Notes: generated from the letters alone by a model not told the origin. A stretch of DNA of 64,000 bases from Vulcanisaeta souniana JCM 11219 (GCF_026000775.1 NZ_AP026830.1:1387056-1451055); one strand, 5' to 3'. Numbered from the stretch's first letter, positions 41,758 to 51,968 are shown. Program-made: numbers and translations.

Positions 41758-43011
41758 TTATAAACCATAATTTCGGGCAATATCATCAGCAGCATCAAGG
41801 CTCAGTGCCTCCACCGTGCCATCCTCAATGAGCAACGCCCTAGCATCCCTAAACAACTTCTCAATAATGAATTCTCCACTGAGTCCATAGGCGCCAAATA
41901 TCTGTAAAGCATCATGAGCAACCTCAAAGGCAATCTTCTTGGCATACACCTGGGCGGCCCTGGCGTACCTGGGTGGTGTGGTGAAGGATTGGTCCACAAA
42001 GAACTTCGTGTAAACGAAGTCCATGGCCTTCCTAACGTAGTACCTAGCAGCCTCCACCCTCTCAAACATTTCATAAATCTTCAACTTAATGTTCTTATGC
42101 TCAATCAATGGCTTACCACCCTGTATCCTACTCCTCGCGTACTTTAGGGCCTCCTCAAAGGCTGCCCTGGCGAGACCCACAGAGAACGCGCCCATGTTAA
42201 CACTAGTTAAATTAAGTAATTGATCCGAGAATAACTCGTAAAACGGTGGCTGGGCAATTACGTAGTCGTCAGGCACACGCACGTTATCGAAGAACACCGG
42301 TCCCTGTGGGCATTCCCTATTGCCAAGCATGTCAACTGGCTCACCCTTCCTAACGCCCTTCAGGTTGAGAGGCACTATAACGAATGCGCCATCCCTAAGG
42401 CTCTTGCCATCCCTTAACTGCGCATGGAGGCCCATGTGGGTGCACACTGGCGCTGCTGATACCCAGGCAGACTTCTGTCCGTTTATGACCCATTCATCGC
42501 CATCGTGCTCGATAATCACGTTACCCATGCCGAAGGACTCCACGTCCTCATCCCTAAAGGCAAGTATGTAGTCACTGCCATGCTCGGGCTCGGTGACCCC
42601 CCAACAACCAATGTACTTACCCTCGGTATCCTCAATCCAGGGCTTAACAATTTCATCCCTAATTCCCTCCGAGCCAAATAATGCGGTTATTGTTAGTGGT
42701 ATTGCATCGACACCAATGAGTGTTGCAAACCCCAGACTACCCCAACCAAGCTCCTCATCAACCATGTACCTCTGCAAATTAGTTAGACCAAGGCCTCCGT
42801 TCTCCCTGGGTAAATGGATTCTGTGCAGTCCCATTCTCTTTAGTTCCCTAATTGCGTCAAATAATGGCGAGCCGGGGGCAACGCGATCCCTGGGTTTCAT
42901 TTTGTCTAACTTTATGGATAATGGCCTAAGGACCTCCTCAGCCAACCTACGTATGTTTTTTCTCATTAATTCGTCCTCGTCGTTCGTCCTATCGAGATCC
43001 ACAAAACTCAT
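41758..43011 (-). CDS. Acyl-CoA dehydrogenase
   Basis: 417 residues. Family landmarks: LPRENGGLGLTNLQRYMVDEELGWGS, YIGCWGVTEPEHGSDYI (FAD and substrate binding), VNMGAFSVGLARAAFEEAL, and QIFGAYGLSGEFIIEKLFRDARAL followed by IEDGTVEALSLDAADDIA. The last region holds the position of the catalytic glutamate. It makes trans-2-enoyl-CoA in beta-oxidation, feeding the hydratase/dehydrogenase at 48053. It diverges from the SCP2 gene. Confidence 0.92.
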   Translation of the reverse strand: MSFVDLDRTNDEDELMRKNIRRLAEEVLRPLSIKLDKMKPRDRVAPGSPLFDAIRELKRMGLHRIHLPRENGGLGLTNLQRYMVDEELGWGSLGFATLIGVDAIPLTITALFGSEGIRDEIVKPWIEDTEGKYIGCWGVTEPEHGSDYILAFRDEDVESFGMGNVIIEHDGDEWVINGQKSAWVSAAPVCTHMGLHAQLRDGKSLRDGAFVIVPLNLKGVRKGEPVDMLGNRECPQGPVFFDNVRVPDDYVIAQPPFYELFSDQLLNLTSVNMGAFSVGLARAAFEEALKYARSRIQGGKPLIEHKNIKLKIYEMFERVEAARYYVRKAMDFVYTKFFVDQSFTTPPRYARAAQVYAKKIAFEVAHDALQIFGAYGLSGEFIIEKLFRDARALLIEDGTVEALSLDAADDIARNYGL

Positions 43012-43135
43012 TAATTCTACTTATGTATAGATATTTTAAACGTAATTACTATATACTATATATTAGTTCATTATTAATAATATATAGCATTTATATTAAT
43101 AAATCTTTAATGCTGAAGGTATGTATTTATTATGT

Positions 43136-43666
43136 ATGTCAAGCGAGGGCTTTATATATCCAAGTCCCCAGTGGGCTGAGGCATTTTGTAAGGCGTTGAA
43201 TGAGAACCAGGAGTACAGGGAGGCCGCCAAGGACTGGAGGTGGGACGTAGCCTTCGTGGCGATGAACATTCCGGAAAACGTCGTTGATAAGCTATCAGAA
43301 ATTCTCGGATTACCCAAACCAAAGGACCTCGGGGTCAAGGTCGACTCCGGCGCAATAAAGCTCGTGCTCAGGAATGGAACATGCCAGGGCAGCGAGTTCT
43401 ACATTGACTTACCGATTAATCTACCGACGGAGATAAAGCTACCAGGGAATATAAAGATTGGTAAGGTGGATGCGGACTTCGTGCTAGAGGCTACGTACTC
43501 ACTATGGAAGGACCTAATCCTGGGTAAGGCTGATGCAGTCTCCTCATTACTCTCAAGGAAGATAAAGGTTAAGAAGGGTAGCTTCCTAACTCTAATGCAG
43601 TATTCATCAGCTGCGGTGAAGCTCGCGAACACCACAAGGAATGTACCAACAAAGTTCATAGACTAG
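43136..43666 (+). CDS. SCP2 sterol-carrier-domain protein (longer form)
   Basis: About 176 residues from ATG 43136 (MSSEGFIYPSPQWAEAFC); ATG 43121 is an upstream alternative. The C-terminal third, PTEIKLPGNIKIGKVDADFVLEAT and later LILGKADAVSSLLSRKIKVKKGS, is the SCP2-like lipid-binding fold that in such genes binds acyl-CoA or fatty acids. The smaller SCP2 protein at 47654 is a relative. Neighbours on both sides are acyl-CoA enzymes, which supports a carrier or chaperone role. Confidence 0.75.
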   Translation: MSSEGFIYPSPQWAEAFCKALNENQEYREAAKDWRWDVAFVAMNIPENVVDKLSEILGLPKPKDLGVKVDSGAIKLVLRNGTCQGSEFYIDLPINLPTEIKLPGNIKIGKVDADFVLEATYSLWKDLILGKADAVSSLLSRKIKVKKGSFLTLMQYSSAAVKLANTTRNVPTKFID

Positions 43667-43801
43667 GTGTGTAATTCAAGGTTCAAAATTAATAATTTTA
43701 AATTATTTTTATTCTTAAATTAATATAAGTTATCGATCATTAATATACGTGTTCTAAATATAAGCAAAACTAAAATCCTAAGATGTATTCAAGAGTGAAG
43801 T

Positions 43802-44848
43802 ATGAAGGCGGCAACCTTCAGAGGACCAAGCAGGCCATACCTAGAGATTAAGGATGTACCAACACCAAAACCAGGACCTGGGGAGATCCTTATCAGGGTA
43901 GCAAGCACAGGTATATGCCACAGCGACATACACCTATTCAAAGGGGACTTCGGACCCGTTGGACAGGGCTTCATACCCGGTCACGAAATCTCCGGCTGGG
44001 TTGAGGATTTGGGACCCGATGTTAAGAATCCATGGGGCTTAAGGAAGGGTGACCCTGTCATTGTTTCCTGGATTGTCCCAGATGGCATTTGCAAGTACTG
44101 CGCCAGTGGTAAGGAGAATTACTGCCCAGCCGCTGCAGGCAGGATGACAGGCCTTGTCGGACTTAATGGTGGACATGCTGAGTACTTAACAGTACCAGAG
44201 ATAGCCGTTATACCCCTCGAGAAGGGCGTTGACGTTTACTACGCGTCACCGATTGCCTGCGCCTACGGCACTGCGTACCGCGCACTCAGGGAGGCAGGCG
44301 TTGAACCAGGCACTAGCCTTGTTATTATAGGCGTCGGCGGCGTTGGTTTATCGGCCGTCCAACTGGCCAGTGCCATGGGTGCGTACCCAATAATTGCCGT
44401 GGACATCAGGGACTACGCACTAGATAAGGCTAGGGAACTCGGCGCTACCCACGTGATAAACTCAAGCAAGGAAGACCCAATTAGCAGGATAAGGGATATA
44501 CTACCTGACGGCGCTGACGTGGTACACGAGGCCAGGCCAGAGCCAGACCTTAAACTCGCTGTGGAGGCAGTAACCAGGGCTGGAACAATCGTCGTTACTG
44601 GGCTTGGTGGGCCAAAATCAACATTCAGCATTAATACACTGCCATTTGTCATAAATGGTACGAAGATCATTGGAAGCCTAGGCTACAGACCAAGACTTGA
44701 CTTACCCGAGATAATAAAATTAGTGGCCTCGGGCAAGATCGACATTAAGAAACTGGTTAGCCACGTATACAAACCTGAACAGATAAACGAGGCTTATGAA
44801 AACCTCGAGAAGGGACTACATGCAAGGGCAATCGTTAAGTGGGGTTAA
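43802..44848 (+). CDS. Zinc-dependent medium-chain alcohol dehydrogenase
   Basis: 348 residues, usual for the family. Catalytic zinc region GICHSDIHLFKGDF with Cys and the GHEISG motif with His; a structural zinc lobe CKYCASGKENYC with three cysteines; the nucleotide motif IIGVGGVGLSAVQLA, and the acid DIRDYALDKARELGATHVI. NAD(P)H-dependent oxidation of an alcohol is expected; substrate not known. The gene is alone on the plus strand between SCP2 and the TPP enzyme genes. Confidence 0.92.
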   Translation: MKAATFRGPSRPYLEIKDVPTPKPGPGEILIRVASTGICHSDIHLFKGDFGPVGQGFIPGHEISGWVEDLGPDVKNPWGLRKGDPVIVSWIVPDGICKYCASGKENYCPAAAGRMTGLVGLNGGHAEYLTVPEIAVIPLEKGVDVYYASPIACAYGTAYRALREAGVEPGTSLVIIGVGGVGLSAVQLASAMGAYPIIAVDIRDYALDKARELGATHVINSSKEDPISRIRDILPDGADVVHEARPEPDLKLAVEAVTRAGTIVVTGLGGPKSTFSINTLPFVINGTKIIGSLGYRPRLDLPEIIKLVASGKIDIKKLVSHVYKPEQINEAYENLEKGLHARAIVKWG

Positions 44849-44885
44849 TTAACAGGTTATTTTGCTAATGAATTAAAACTAAGTA

Positions 44886-46592
44886 TTATTGTCTTTTACC
44901 AAGGATTGTCATTAACTGTCTCGTTATAGGTATTGGTACAGCATCTGGGTTAACAAGGATATCCGCAATGCACGGTCCATTGGACTTATATATGCATCTC
45001 TCAAGCCCCGTTTCAAGTTCTCTCCTATCGTTAACCCTGACGCAATCCACGTTAAGTGACTCGGCGAATTTACAGAAGTCCATGGGGTATGTGTGCGACG
45101 CATAGACCTTACCGCCATAGAGAAGCCTCTGCTGTAGTTTCAAGACTCCCTGGGCCCTATCATTAAATATAACAAAGGCTATTCTAAGCCCTAATTCGGC
45201 GGCTGTGGCTATTTCCATGCCAGTCATGAAGAAGGCCGCATCACCCGTGGTAGCGACAACAGTGGCATCAGGCCTGGCCACCTTGGCGCCGATTGCAGCC
45301 GGTATTGCAAAACCCAGTGAGGTAAATCCCGCCGGGTTGAAGTAAGTCCTTGGCCTATAGACGGGTAATTGAAACATAGCTACCTGGTTACCCCCAGCAT
45401 CGCAGGTGACCACTGCCTTTCCCTCGTGCATGTCATTATCAATAACGTGGGCAAGAGCATTCACTAGGTCACTTGGGTTTATTTTGGATTCGTCATAACC
45501 AAGCTCCCTCAGATACTGATTACCGAAGGAAGCCTTGGCTTCACTAATCAGCTTAATGCCCCTATCCCTACCTGGGCCCTTGCCCCTGATCCTATCATAC
45601 AGTGCATTGAGGAATTCCAGCGCATCAGAGACTATTGCGAGGTCAGCCTTATAGTTCCTCCCAATGTCATGGGGGTCAACATTAACATGGATCAATCTTC
45701 CTCTTATCGGTAATGACCACATGCCAGTACCCAACTCACTGAACCTGGTGCCTATGGCAAGCACGATGTCCGCACCCTCAACAAGCTTAACGGCAGGTGG
45801 GTCCCCGAAGTAACCCGCGGCCAAACCACCGTGCAGTGGGTGATTAAAGGGTATTGCGCCTTTACCCATGACTGAGGTAACGACTGGGGCACCTAACTCT
45901 TCTGCGACCTTGATTAGGGCATCACTCGCATTAGCGGCTATGACGCCACCACCAACGTAGATAACAGGTCTTTCCGCATTAAGCAACTCCCTGGCGGCTA
46001 GATCCACTAAGTCCAGGTCAGGCTTGGTCCTGGTCGGCTCCTCCTTTATGTAACCAACCCACTCAGTCTCGCTCTCGATAATGTCCCTGGGCAACTCCAC
46101 ATAGACAGGGCCTGGCCTGCCCTCCTTAGCGGTCTTGAACGCCCTGGCAAGGATCCTGGGTATTTCCCTAGGATCCTCAACCCTAACGGCTAGTTTTGTA
46201 AACGACTTAAAAATACTTAACTGCGCATTAACATCCCTAAACTCATGGTAATAACCCCTACCTGCTGCCTTTATTGGGGTTAATCCAGCGAGCGCCACAA
46301 TTGGGGCTCCCTCCACAGCCGCCTGGGCGAGTGGTGTTACTAAACCCGTTGCGCCGGGGCCTGCGGTAACAACGACAACGCCAACCCTACCACTGGCCCT
46401 TGCATAGCCATCTGCCATGAACCCCATACTAGGCTCAAAACGGCCAAGCACATGCCTAAACCTATCGCTATAATCATGCAATGCTGCATAAAGTCCAAGT
46501 ACGTGTGTCCCAGGCAAACCAAAAATAGTGTCTATGCCCTCCTCAATTAGGGACCTGACTATGACCTCACCACCACTGACCACACCCATCAC
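44886..46592 (-). CDS. Thiamine-diphosphate enzyme, acetolactate-synthase-like
   Basis: 568 residues. Three-domain build: an N-terminal FGLPGTHVLGLYAALHD and DGYARASGRVGVVVVTAGPGAT pyrimidine-binding domain with the glutamate in GRFEPS, a central ANASDALIKVAEELGAPV, and the C-terminal pyrophosphate motif GDAAFFMTGMEIATAAELGLRI-(F)VIFND. It resembles the acetolactate synthase large subunit and related decarboxylases; no regulatory subunit is present. It overlaps the start of the 2-hydroxyacid dehydrogenase stop (TGATG), so the two are co-translated. Confidence 0.88.
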   Translation of the reverse strand: MMGVVSGGEVIVRSLIEEGIDTIFGLPGTHVLGLYAALHDYSDRFRHVLGRFEPSMGFMADGYARASGRVGVVVVTAGPGATGLVTPLAQAAVEGAPIVALAGLTPIKAAGRGYYHEFRDVNAQLSIFKSFTKLAVRVEDPREIPRILARAFKTAKEGRPGPVYVELPRDIIESETEWVGYIKEEPTRTKPDLDLVDLAARELLNAERPVIYVGGGVIAANASDALIKVAEELGAPVVTSVMGKGAIPFNHPLHGGLAAGYFGDPPAVKLVEGADIVLAIGTRFSELGTGMWSLPIRGRLIHVNVDPHDIGRNYKADLAIVSDALEFLNALYDRIRGKGPGRDRGIKLISEAKASFGNQYLRELGYDESKINPSDLVNALAHVIDNDMHEGKAVVTCDAGGNQVAMFQLPVYRPRTYFNPAGFTSLGFAIPAAIGAKVARPDATVVATTGDAAFFMTGMEIATAAELGLRIAFVIFNDRAQGVLKLQQRLLYGGKVYASHTYPMDFCKFAESLNVDCVRVNDRRELETGLERCIYKSNGPCIADILVNPDAVPIPITRQLMTILGKRQ

Positions 46593-47545
46593 CTCCTAAT
46601 CACCATCAATGCGTCCCTAACACCCTTCACAACATACAACGTATATCTTTTAACGGACTCCCGCGTAACCCCAGCAATGTGACTAGTCACAAACAAGTTG
46701 GGAATCTCACCCCTTTTAAAGGCCCTCAGTAGTGGTGATGACTCCTCGGTGGGTGGTTCACCGGTAAGCACGTCAGTTGCATAACCAGCGATCTTACCAT
46801 TCCTTAAACCGTCAAGAATCGCGTACTCATCAACAACCTCACCCCTAGCCGTATTAACAATGAAAACGCCATCCTTCATGAGCCCAACCTCCCTCCTACC
46901 GATTAGGCTTTTGCTTTCCCTGGTTAGTGACGTATGTATTGTTATAAAGTCCGACTGTTTGAGCAAGTCATCGATATTCTCGGACCTAACGGCATTAACC
47001 TCAATGAACTTCTCCCTATCGACAAATGGGTCATAGGCAAAAACCCTCATCCTGAAGGCATTGGCTATTGAAGCCACGTAGGAACCAATCCTACCAAAGC
47101 CAATCACGCCCAGTGCCTTGCCAAACAACTCAATACCAGGCGTTAACAATGAACCCCACTCACCACCCCTGACCCTGTTCATGTTCTCAGGGATTCTCTT
47201 AACCATCATTAGCAACAGACCAAAGGTGAACTCGGCCACGGAGTACGTTGACGCGCCAGCAGCGCTCACAACCTTAATACCCCTGCTCTCGGCGTACTCA
47301 ACGTCTATGTGGTCCGTGCCGACTGACGCTGTACCAATAACCCTGAGTTTCCTACCGGCGTCAATAACATCCCTGGTGATCCTATGCCAAACACTGACAA
47401 TTACTGCGTCATAATCACCAATGATCTCCCTCAATTGCTCGGTGGTCACGGGCCTAACATCAACCTCGCCAACCTCACTGAGCATTTTCATGGCCTGTGG
47501 GCCAACGTCTGGATCTGTAAGTGGTACTGTAACCAGGATTCTCAT
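46589..47545 (-). CDS. D-2-hydroxyacid dehydrogenase (NAD-dependent)
   Basis: 318 residues. N-terminal half with the VRPVTTEQLREIIGDYDAVIVSVW strand; the cofactor fold GKALGVIGFGRIGSYVASIA; the second half ARGEVVDEYAILDGLRNGKI with Arg and Glu of the catalytic triad, and the His in VTSHIAGVTRES. Members include phosphoglycerate and glyoxylate/hydroxypyruvate dehydrogenases. It is the first gene of a two-gene unit with the TPP enzyme. Confidence 0.88.
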   Translation of the reverse strand: MRILVTVPLTDPDVGPQAMKMLSEVGEVDVRPVTTEQLREIIGDYDAVIVSVWHRITRDVIDAGRKLRVIGTASVGTDHIDVEYAESRGIKVVSAAGASTYSVAEFTFGLLLMMVKRIPENMNRVRGGEWGSLLTPGIELFGKALGVIGFGRIGSYVASIANAFRMRVFAYDPFVDREKFIEVNAVRSENIDDLLKQSDFITIHTSLTRESKSLIGRREVGLMKDGVFIVNTARGEVVDEYAILDGLRNGKIAGYATDVLTGEPPTEESSPLLRAFKRGEIPNLFVTSHIAGVTRESVKRYTLYVVKGVRDALMVIRR

Positions 47546-47653
47546 ATGCCGCTTAATCCCTGAGTTGATAAATAAATGTTTATAATATATATGATATAGA
47601 ATTAAAGATTCTAGTAATTTTAAGTAATTAAGTTTGTTAATTTTACTTATTTA

Positions 47654-47992
47654 TTATGGCTTACGTGCAGTGTTAATAACGTCTATAAGTGATGCTGCGT
47701 CCATTATATTACCCATCACCTTAATCGCGCCTGAGAAGTAGGCCTGCATGGCATCGAGTTGTCCCTTAATCATCTTCAGCAGGTTGTCCTTATTCACCTG
47801 TATTGTGGCCGTTGGTGACTTGTGAGTACCCTTGGTGAGTTTCACGGTGCCTCCTCCAATCTCCACATAAAATGGTTCGTAGCCCTCCCCAGTAAATTGA
47901 AACACCTTAACAGGGCCGGTGACCTTACTGGCTATTTTTGGTAGTGCCTGTTGGGTCATTGAGTTTAGTAGTTCAAACGGGTCTTCGGGCAT
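47654..47992 (-). CDS. SCP2 sterol-carrier-domain protein (short form)
   Basis: 112 residues and a single domain: GYEPFYVEIGGGTVKLTKGTHKSPTATIQVNKDNLLKMI, then GQLDAMQAYFSGAIKVMGNIMDA. Typical of SCP2 proteins that bind lipids or acyl-CoA. It follows the HBCD gene region in the same direction with a 60-base gap and may carry substrates for the acyl-CoA enzymes around it. Confidence 0.88.
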   Translation of the reverse strand: MPEDPFELLNSMTQQALPKIASKVTGPVKVFQFTGEGYEPFYVEIGGGTVKLTKGTHKSPTATIQVNKDNLLKMIKGQLDAMQAYFSGAIKVMGNIMDAASLIDVINTARKP

Positions 47993-48052
47993 ACTATAAG
48001 GGTAGTAAAAGGGTATGTTTTAAGTAATGTTGCTACTTATACTATATACTTA

Positions 48053-50050
48053 TCATTCACCCTTAAACTCAGGCCTCCTCCTCATGGCAAAGGCCATAAC
48101 CCCCTCCTGGGCATCCTTCGTGTTTACGGCCATGCTGAAGAACGCTGCTTCAAGCATTAAACCAATGTCGACTGGTACCTGTGTTCCGAAGTTCACAGCG
48201 TACTTAGCATAGGTTAGGGCAACAGGGGGTCCCTGGGCGAGTCTCAACGCGAATGACCTAACCTCATCCTCAAACTTCTCCCTGGGTACAACCTTATTAA
48301 CTAGGCCTATCCTATAGGCTTCATCAGCCTTTATCCTGTCGCCGAGCATTATTAATTCCTTAGCTCTACCAAGGCCGACATACCTAATTAACCTCTGCGT
48401 GCCTCCTGCACCTGGTATTATGCCTAGGTTAATCTCGGGTTGACCAAGTTCTGATCTGTCCGTGGCTATCCTGAAGTCGCAAGCCATTGCAGTCTCTAAA
48501 CCGCCGCCAAGGGCGTAACCATCGATAGCCGCTATTACGGGCTTAGGGAACCTCTCAATCTTACTCACAGCTTCCTGGAACTTCCTATTGTAGACGAAGA
48601 AGTAGTACGTATGCAGCGGCCCCTGGAATGAAGTCACATCGGCACCGGCTGAAAATGCCCTGTCGCCAGCGCCCCTAATTATCACGACCCTAACCTCCTT
48701 ATCATCCCAAAGCATGTCAAGGGCCTTACTGACCTCATCAAGCATTGTCATGGTTAGGGTATTAAGCCTGTGCGGCCTGTTGAGTATTATCCAGGCGAGT
48801 GGTGGTTCCCTCTTGAGTATTATCTCCTTGAACTCCGTCACGCCGGTAGCGCCATAGTCGTAGAAGCCCTTACCACTCTTCTGGCCGAGCCTACCCTCCT
48901 GAACCATCTGCGTGAGTAATGGATCCGGCTTGAACAGGTCATAATTATACTTAGAGTATAACTGATTCAGTGCCTCCACTACCTTGTCGATGCCGAATTC
49001 ATCAGCGTACTCAAGAACACCCTTAGGCCAGCCAAGGCCCATCTTCACGCCCTTATCAATATCCTCCCTACTCGCTATACCCTCTCTGAGTAACCAAGCG
49101 GCCATGTTTATCGCCGGCGCAAATATCAGCACTAGGTCAACCTTCTCACCAGCCTCCCTGGGTATGTTAGCCCTCTCATACGGGCCACCCTTATACTCAT
49201 AGAAACCACGGCCGCTCTTCTGACCAAGCCAACCCTTCTTATACAACTCCTCAATCAGTGGGCACGGAACCCTAAGCATTGGGTCCCTAACGGCAACCGC
49301 AAAACCAACCAGGTAACCAACGTCTACACCAGTGAAGTCCTGAAGTTCGAAGATACCCATGGGTAAACCAGCCCTGTACTTAACGGCTGAGTCTATCTCA
49401 ACTATGGAGTAAACATTATTAGTGACCAACAGGCATGCAGCGGAGTTCAGGGCCACCAATATCCTATTCACCACAAATCCGGGTACGTCCTTATTAACCA
49501 TTATTGGTTCCTTACCAAGGCTCTTAACGAAGTCGTAAGCCCTCTTGGCGACCTCATCATTTGTTTGGGCACCCTTGATAACCTCAACAAGGGGCATTAA
49601 CACTGGTGGGTTAAAGAAGTGGATTCCAACAACTCTCTCGGGTCTCTTCGTGGCGCTGGCTATTTCGGTTATTGGCAGGCTACTCGTGTTCGTAGCCAGT
49701 ATTGCATGGGAAGGTGCATTGGCATCAGCCTCCGAGAAAATCTTCTTTTTTAAGTCAATGTTCTCAGGGACTGCCTCAATCATTAAATCAATATCCTTAA
49801 CGGCCTCCGTCACGGAGAGCGAAGTCTTTATGCGGCCCATAACCTCACTAACCTTCTCCTTACTAATGGTGCCCCTCTCGGCCAACTTATCAAGGCTCCA
49901 CTTAATCCTCTCCAGGGCTTTGTTAAGTAGGTCTTGTGCTACATCAACCATTACAACCTCATAACCAGCCAGGGCAGTTACTTCAGCTATTCCATGACCC
50001 ATCGTACCTGACCCTATGACTGCGACCTTCCTAATTTTCGTGCTCATCAA
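48053..50050 (-). CDS. Fused 3-hydroxyacyl-CoA dehydrogenase/enoyl-CoA hydratase (HBCD type)
   Basis: 665 residues. The N-terminal half has the NAD motif VIGSGTMGHGIAEVTALAGYEV, the HFFNPP signature and a doubled C-terminal dehydrogenase domain. The C-terminal ~250 residues are a crotonase with AFSAGADVTSFQGP and GYALGGGLETAMACDFRIAT, then INLGIIPGAGGTQRL. In Thermoproteales this fusion serves both beta-oxidation and the crotonyl-CoA to acetoacetyl-CoA step of the dicarboxylate/4-hydroxybutyrate cycle. Two starts, ATG 50050 and 50047, are open. Confidence 0.95.
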   Translation of the reverse strand: MMSTKIRKVAVIGSGTMGHGIAEVTALAGYEVVMVDVAQDLLNKALERIKWSLDKLAERGTISKEKVSEVMGRIKTSLSVTEAVKDIDLMIEAVPENIDLKKKIFSEADANAPSHAILATNTSSLPITEIASATKRPERVVGIHFFNPPVLMPLVEVIKGAQTNDEVAKRAYDFVKSLGKEPIMVNKDVPGFVVNRILVALNSAACLLVTNNVYSIVEIDSAVKYRAGLPMGIFELQDFTGVDVGYLVGFAVAVRDPMLRVPCPLIEELYKKGWLGQKSGRGFYEYKGGPYERANIPREAGEKVDLVLIFAPAINMAAWLLREGIASREDIDKGVKMGLGWPKGVLEYADEFGIDKVVEALNQLYSKYNYDLFKPDPLLTQMVQEGRLGQKSGKGFYDYGATGVTEFKEIILKREPPLAWIILNRPHRLNTLTMTMLDEVSKALDMLWDDKEVRVVIIRGAGDRAFSAGADVTSFQGPLHTYYFFVYNRKFQEAVSKIERFPKPVIAAIDGYALGGGLETAMACDFRIATDRSELGQPEINLGIIPGAGGTQRLIRYVGLGRAKELIMLGDRIKADEAYRIGLVNKVVPREKFEDEVRSFALRLAQGPPVALTYAKYAVNFGTQVPVDIGLMLEAAFFSMAVNTKDAQEGVMAFAMRRRPEFKGE

Positions 50051-50170
50051 TTGCTCTGGCTCCTAGGTAAGTTATTAAGTGCGATCTCAATTTACTCAAA
50101 TTATTTGTGTCGAGGGTGTATATAATGAATATAGTGATAATGGCTAAGCAATAATGAACAGAGGGGCATT

Positions 50171-50180
50171 ATTATTTAAG
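50171..50180 (+). promoter_or_regulatory. TATA box of the thiolase operon
   Basis: ATTATTTAAG lies 20-29 bases before ATG 50200; the short GAGGAGTAAT just before the ATG is also present, though the promoter spacing implies a leaderless message. Confidence 0.45.
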
Positions 50181-50199
50181 GCGTTTTTCGAGGAGTAAT

Positions 50200-51423
50200 A
50201 TGGGAATTATGAGGGAAGTTGCGGTTGTTGGGGTTGGCCATGCGAAATTTGGGCGTAGAACCGACACAACCCTGGGTGAATTGGCTTGGGAGGCCGTTAA
50301 GGAGGCCCTAGAGGATGCAAGGCTTGATCAGAGGGATATTCAGTACTTCGTCGTTGGTAACGCGGGTGGTTGGAGCGCCGAGTCCTTACCCGCCGTGGTT
50401 GTTGGCGAATACTGCGGGTTAAGTCCGAAGGGTACTATGAGGGTTGAGGCAGCATGTGCCACTGGTAGTGCTGCTCTCTATAATGCCTACTTAGCCGTGG
50501 CCTCAGGAATGGCTGACATAGCCATGGCCATCGGTGTGGAGAAGATGTACGAGTCACCAACACCAACAGTTGTTGAGTTCATTGGCAGGGCAGGTAATTA
50601 CTTCTGGGAATTTGAGAACTTCGGTTTAACGTTTCCAGGTTATTATGCACTATACATGACTGCCTACATGAACAGGTTTGGAGCCACCGAGGAGGACTTC
50701 TGCAAAGTAGCCGTTAAAAACCATCACTATGGTTCAATAAACCCAAAGGCCCAGTTCTATGGCACGAAAATAACCATCGACCAATGCCTTAAGTCCAGGT
50801 ATGTGGCCTGGCCCATCAAGCTCTACGACGCAAGCCCAATAACTGACGGGGCAGCCGCGGCGATACTAGTCAGTGAGGATTTGGCTAGGAAGATAACGGA
50901 TACGCCCGTGTGGATTAGGTCCGTAGGCGTCGCCACGGGCACGGCAAACCTAAGCAAGAGACCAGACTTCATAGGACTAGATGCCGCATACCAAGCAGCC
51001 GAACAAGCATTCAAGAGAATAGGCATCGAACACAAAGACACTTGGAAGTACTTCGATGTGGCTGACGTACATGACTGCTTCACAATAGCCGAAGTCATGG
51101 CATACGAAGACCTAGGCTTTGTGGAAAGAGGCATGGGCATACAATTAATTAGAAATGGGCAAACATATAAAGGCGGTTTGATACCTGTTAATTTAGACGG
51201 TGGACTAAAAGCAAAGGGGCATCCCATCGGCGCCACGGGTACGAGCATGGCTGTTGAGATGACTAAGCAGTTGAGACAGAGCGTTGAGCCTAGGGATAGG
51301 CAGGCCGATATCTATACTGGTTGGGCCCTGTCCCACAATGTTGGTGGTACTGGCCACTATGCATACATAACAATATACTCACTTGATAAGGATGGTTCAC
51401 CGAAGGTGAAGCCCAGGAGGTGA
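50200..51423 (+). CDS. Thiolase-family acetyl-CoA acetyltransferase (SCP-x-like)
   Basis: 407 residues. Nucleophile cysteine in EAACATGSAALYNA near residue 87; the second part contains CFTIAEVMAYEDLGF, GGLKAKGHPIGATG with the catalytic His, and ends NVGGTGHYAYITIY. The usual second catalytic cysteine of the CxGGGxG motif is replaced by N-V-G-G. That is common in archaeal thiolase-like proteins that work with a DUF35 partner; here such a partner gene overlaps its stop. Role in acetyl/acyl-CoA condensation or thiolysis. Confidence 0.9.
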   Translation: MGIMREVAVVGVGHAKFGRRTDTTLGELAWEAVKEALEDARLDQRDIQYFVVGNAGGWSAESLPAVVVGEYCGLSPKGTMRVEAACATGSAALYNAYLAVASGMADIAMAIGVEKMYESPTPTVVEFIGRAGNYFWEFENFGLTFPGYYALYMTAYMNRFGATEEDFCKVAVKNHHYGSINPKAQFYGTKITIDQCLKSRYVAWPIKLYDASPITDGAAAAILVSEDLARKITDTPVWIRSVGVATGTANLSKRPDFIGLDAAYQAAEQAFKRIGIEHKDTWKYFDVADVHDCFTIAEVMAYEDLGFVERGMGIQLIRNGQTYKGGLIPVNLDGGLKAKGHPIGATGTSMAVEMTKQLRQSVEPRDRQADIYTGWALSHNVGGTGHYAYITIYSLDKDGSPKVKPRR

Positions 51424-51968
51424 TGGTGATGTCCCTGGAGGCTAGGTATGAGGAGTTTTGGAGGCAATCTATTAAGCAGTTGAATGAGGTTGTCAAGGCC
51501 ACTGGCCTGCCCATAGCCCCTGATGAGAAGGGTCAGTATAGCCTGTGGTATGATGTTAGGGAGATGAGGCTTAGGTTCTCGATTAGTGTTGAGAGAATTA
51601 AGAGGTTCTTTGAGGGCTTGAGGGAGGGTAAGGTGTATACAACGAGGTGCAAGAGGTGTGGTAGGTATTACTTCCCGCCCCAGGCCGATTGCCCGTACTG
51701 TAAGGCCAGCGACATGGATTGGGTTGAGGTTAGTGGTGAGGGTGAATTACTGACGTACACCATAATAAACACGAAGCCATTAACGTACTCACACTACCCC
51801 GATTATGTAGTGGCTATTGCTAGGATGAGGGAGGGCTTCAATGTGTTGGCTTGGTTGAGGGTTGATGACTCCAGGAAGGTTAGGGTTGGTATGAAGGTTA
51901 AGCTTCAGGTTGTTAAGAGGGAGCCCGAGGGCTACTTAACGTATGAATTCATACCTGCGGAGCAATAG
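51420..51968 (+). CDS. DUF35 zinc-ribbon/OB-fold partner of the thiolase
   Basis: 182 residues (start open between GTG 51420 and ATG 51429). After an N-terminal helical part comes the rubredoxin-like zinc ribbon TTRCKRCGRYYFPPQADCPYCKAS with four cysteines, and then an OB-fold (VSGEGELLTYTIINTKPL). Such proteins bind acyl-CoA and bridge thiolase and HMG-CoA synthase in archaea. It overlaps the thiolase stop by four bases, the strongest operon sign. Confidence 0.9.
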   Translation: MMVMSLEARYEEFWRQSIKQLNEVVKATGLPIAPDEKGQYSLWYDVREMRLRFSISVERIKRFFEGLREGKVYTTRCKRCGRYYFPPQADCPYCKASDMDWVEVSGEGELLTYTIINTKPLTYSHYPDYVVAIARMREGFNVLAWLRVDDSRKVRVGMKVKLQVVKREPEGYLTYEFIPAEQ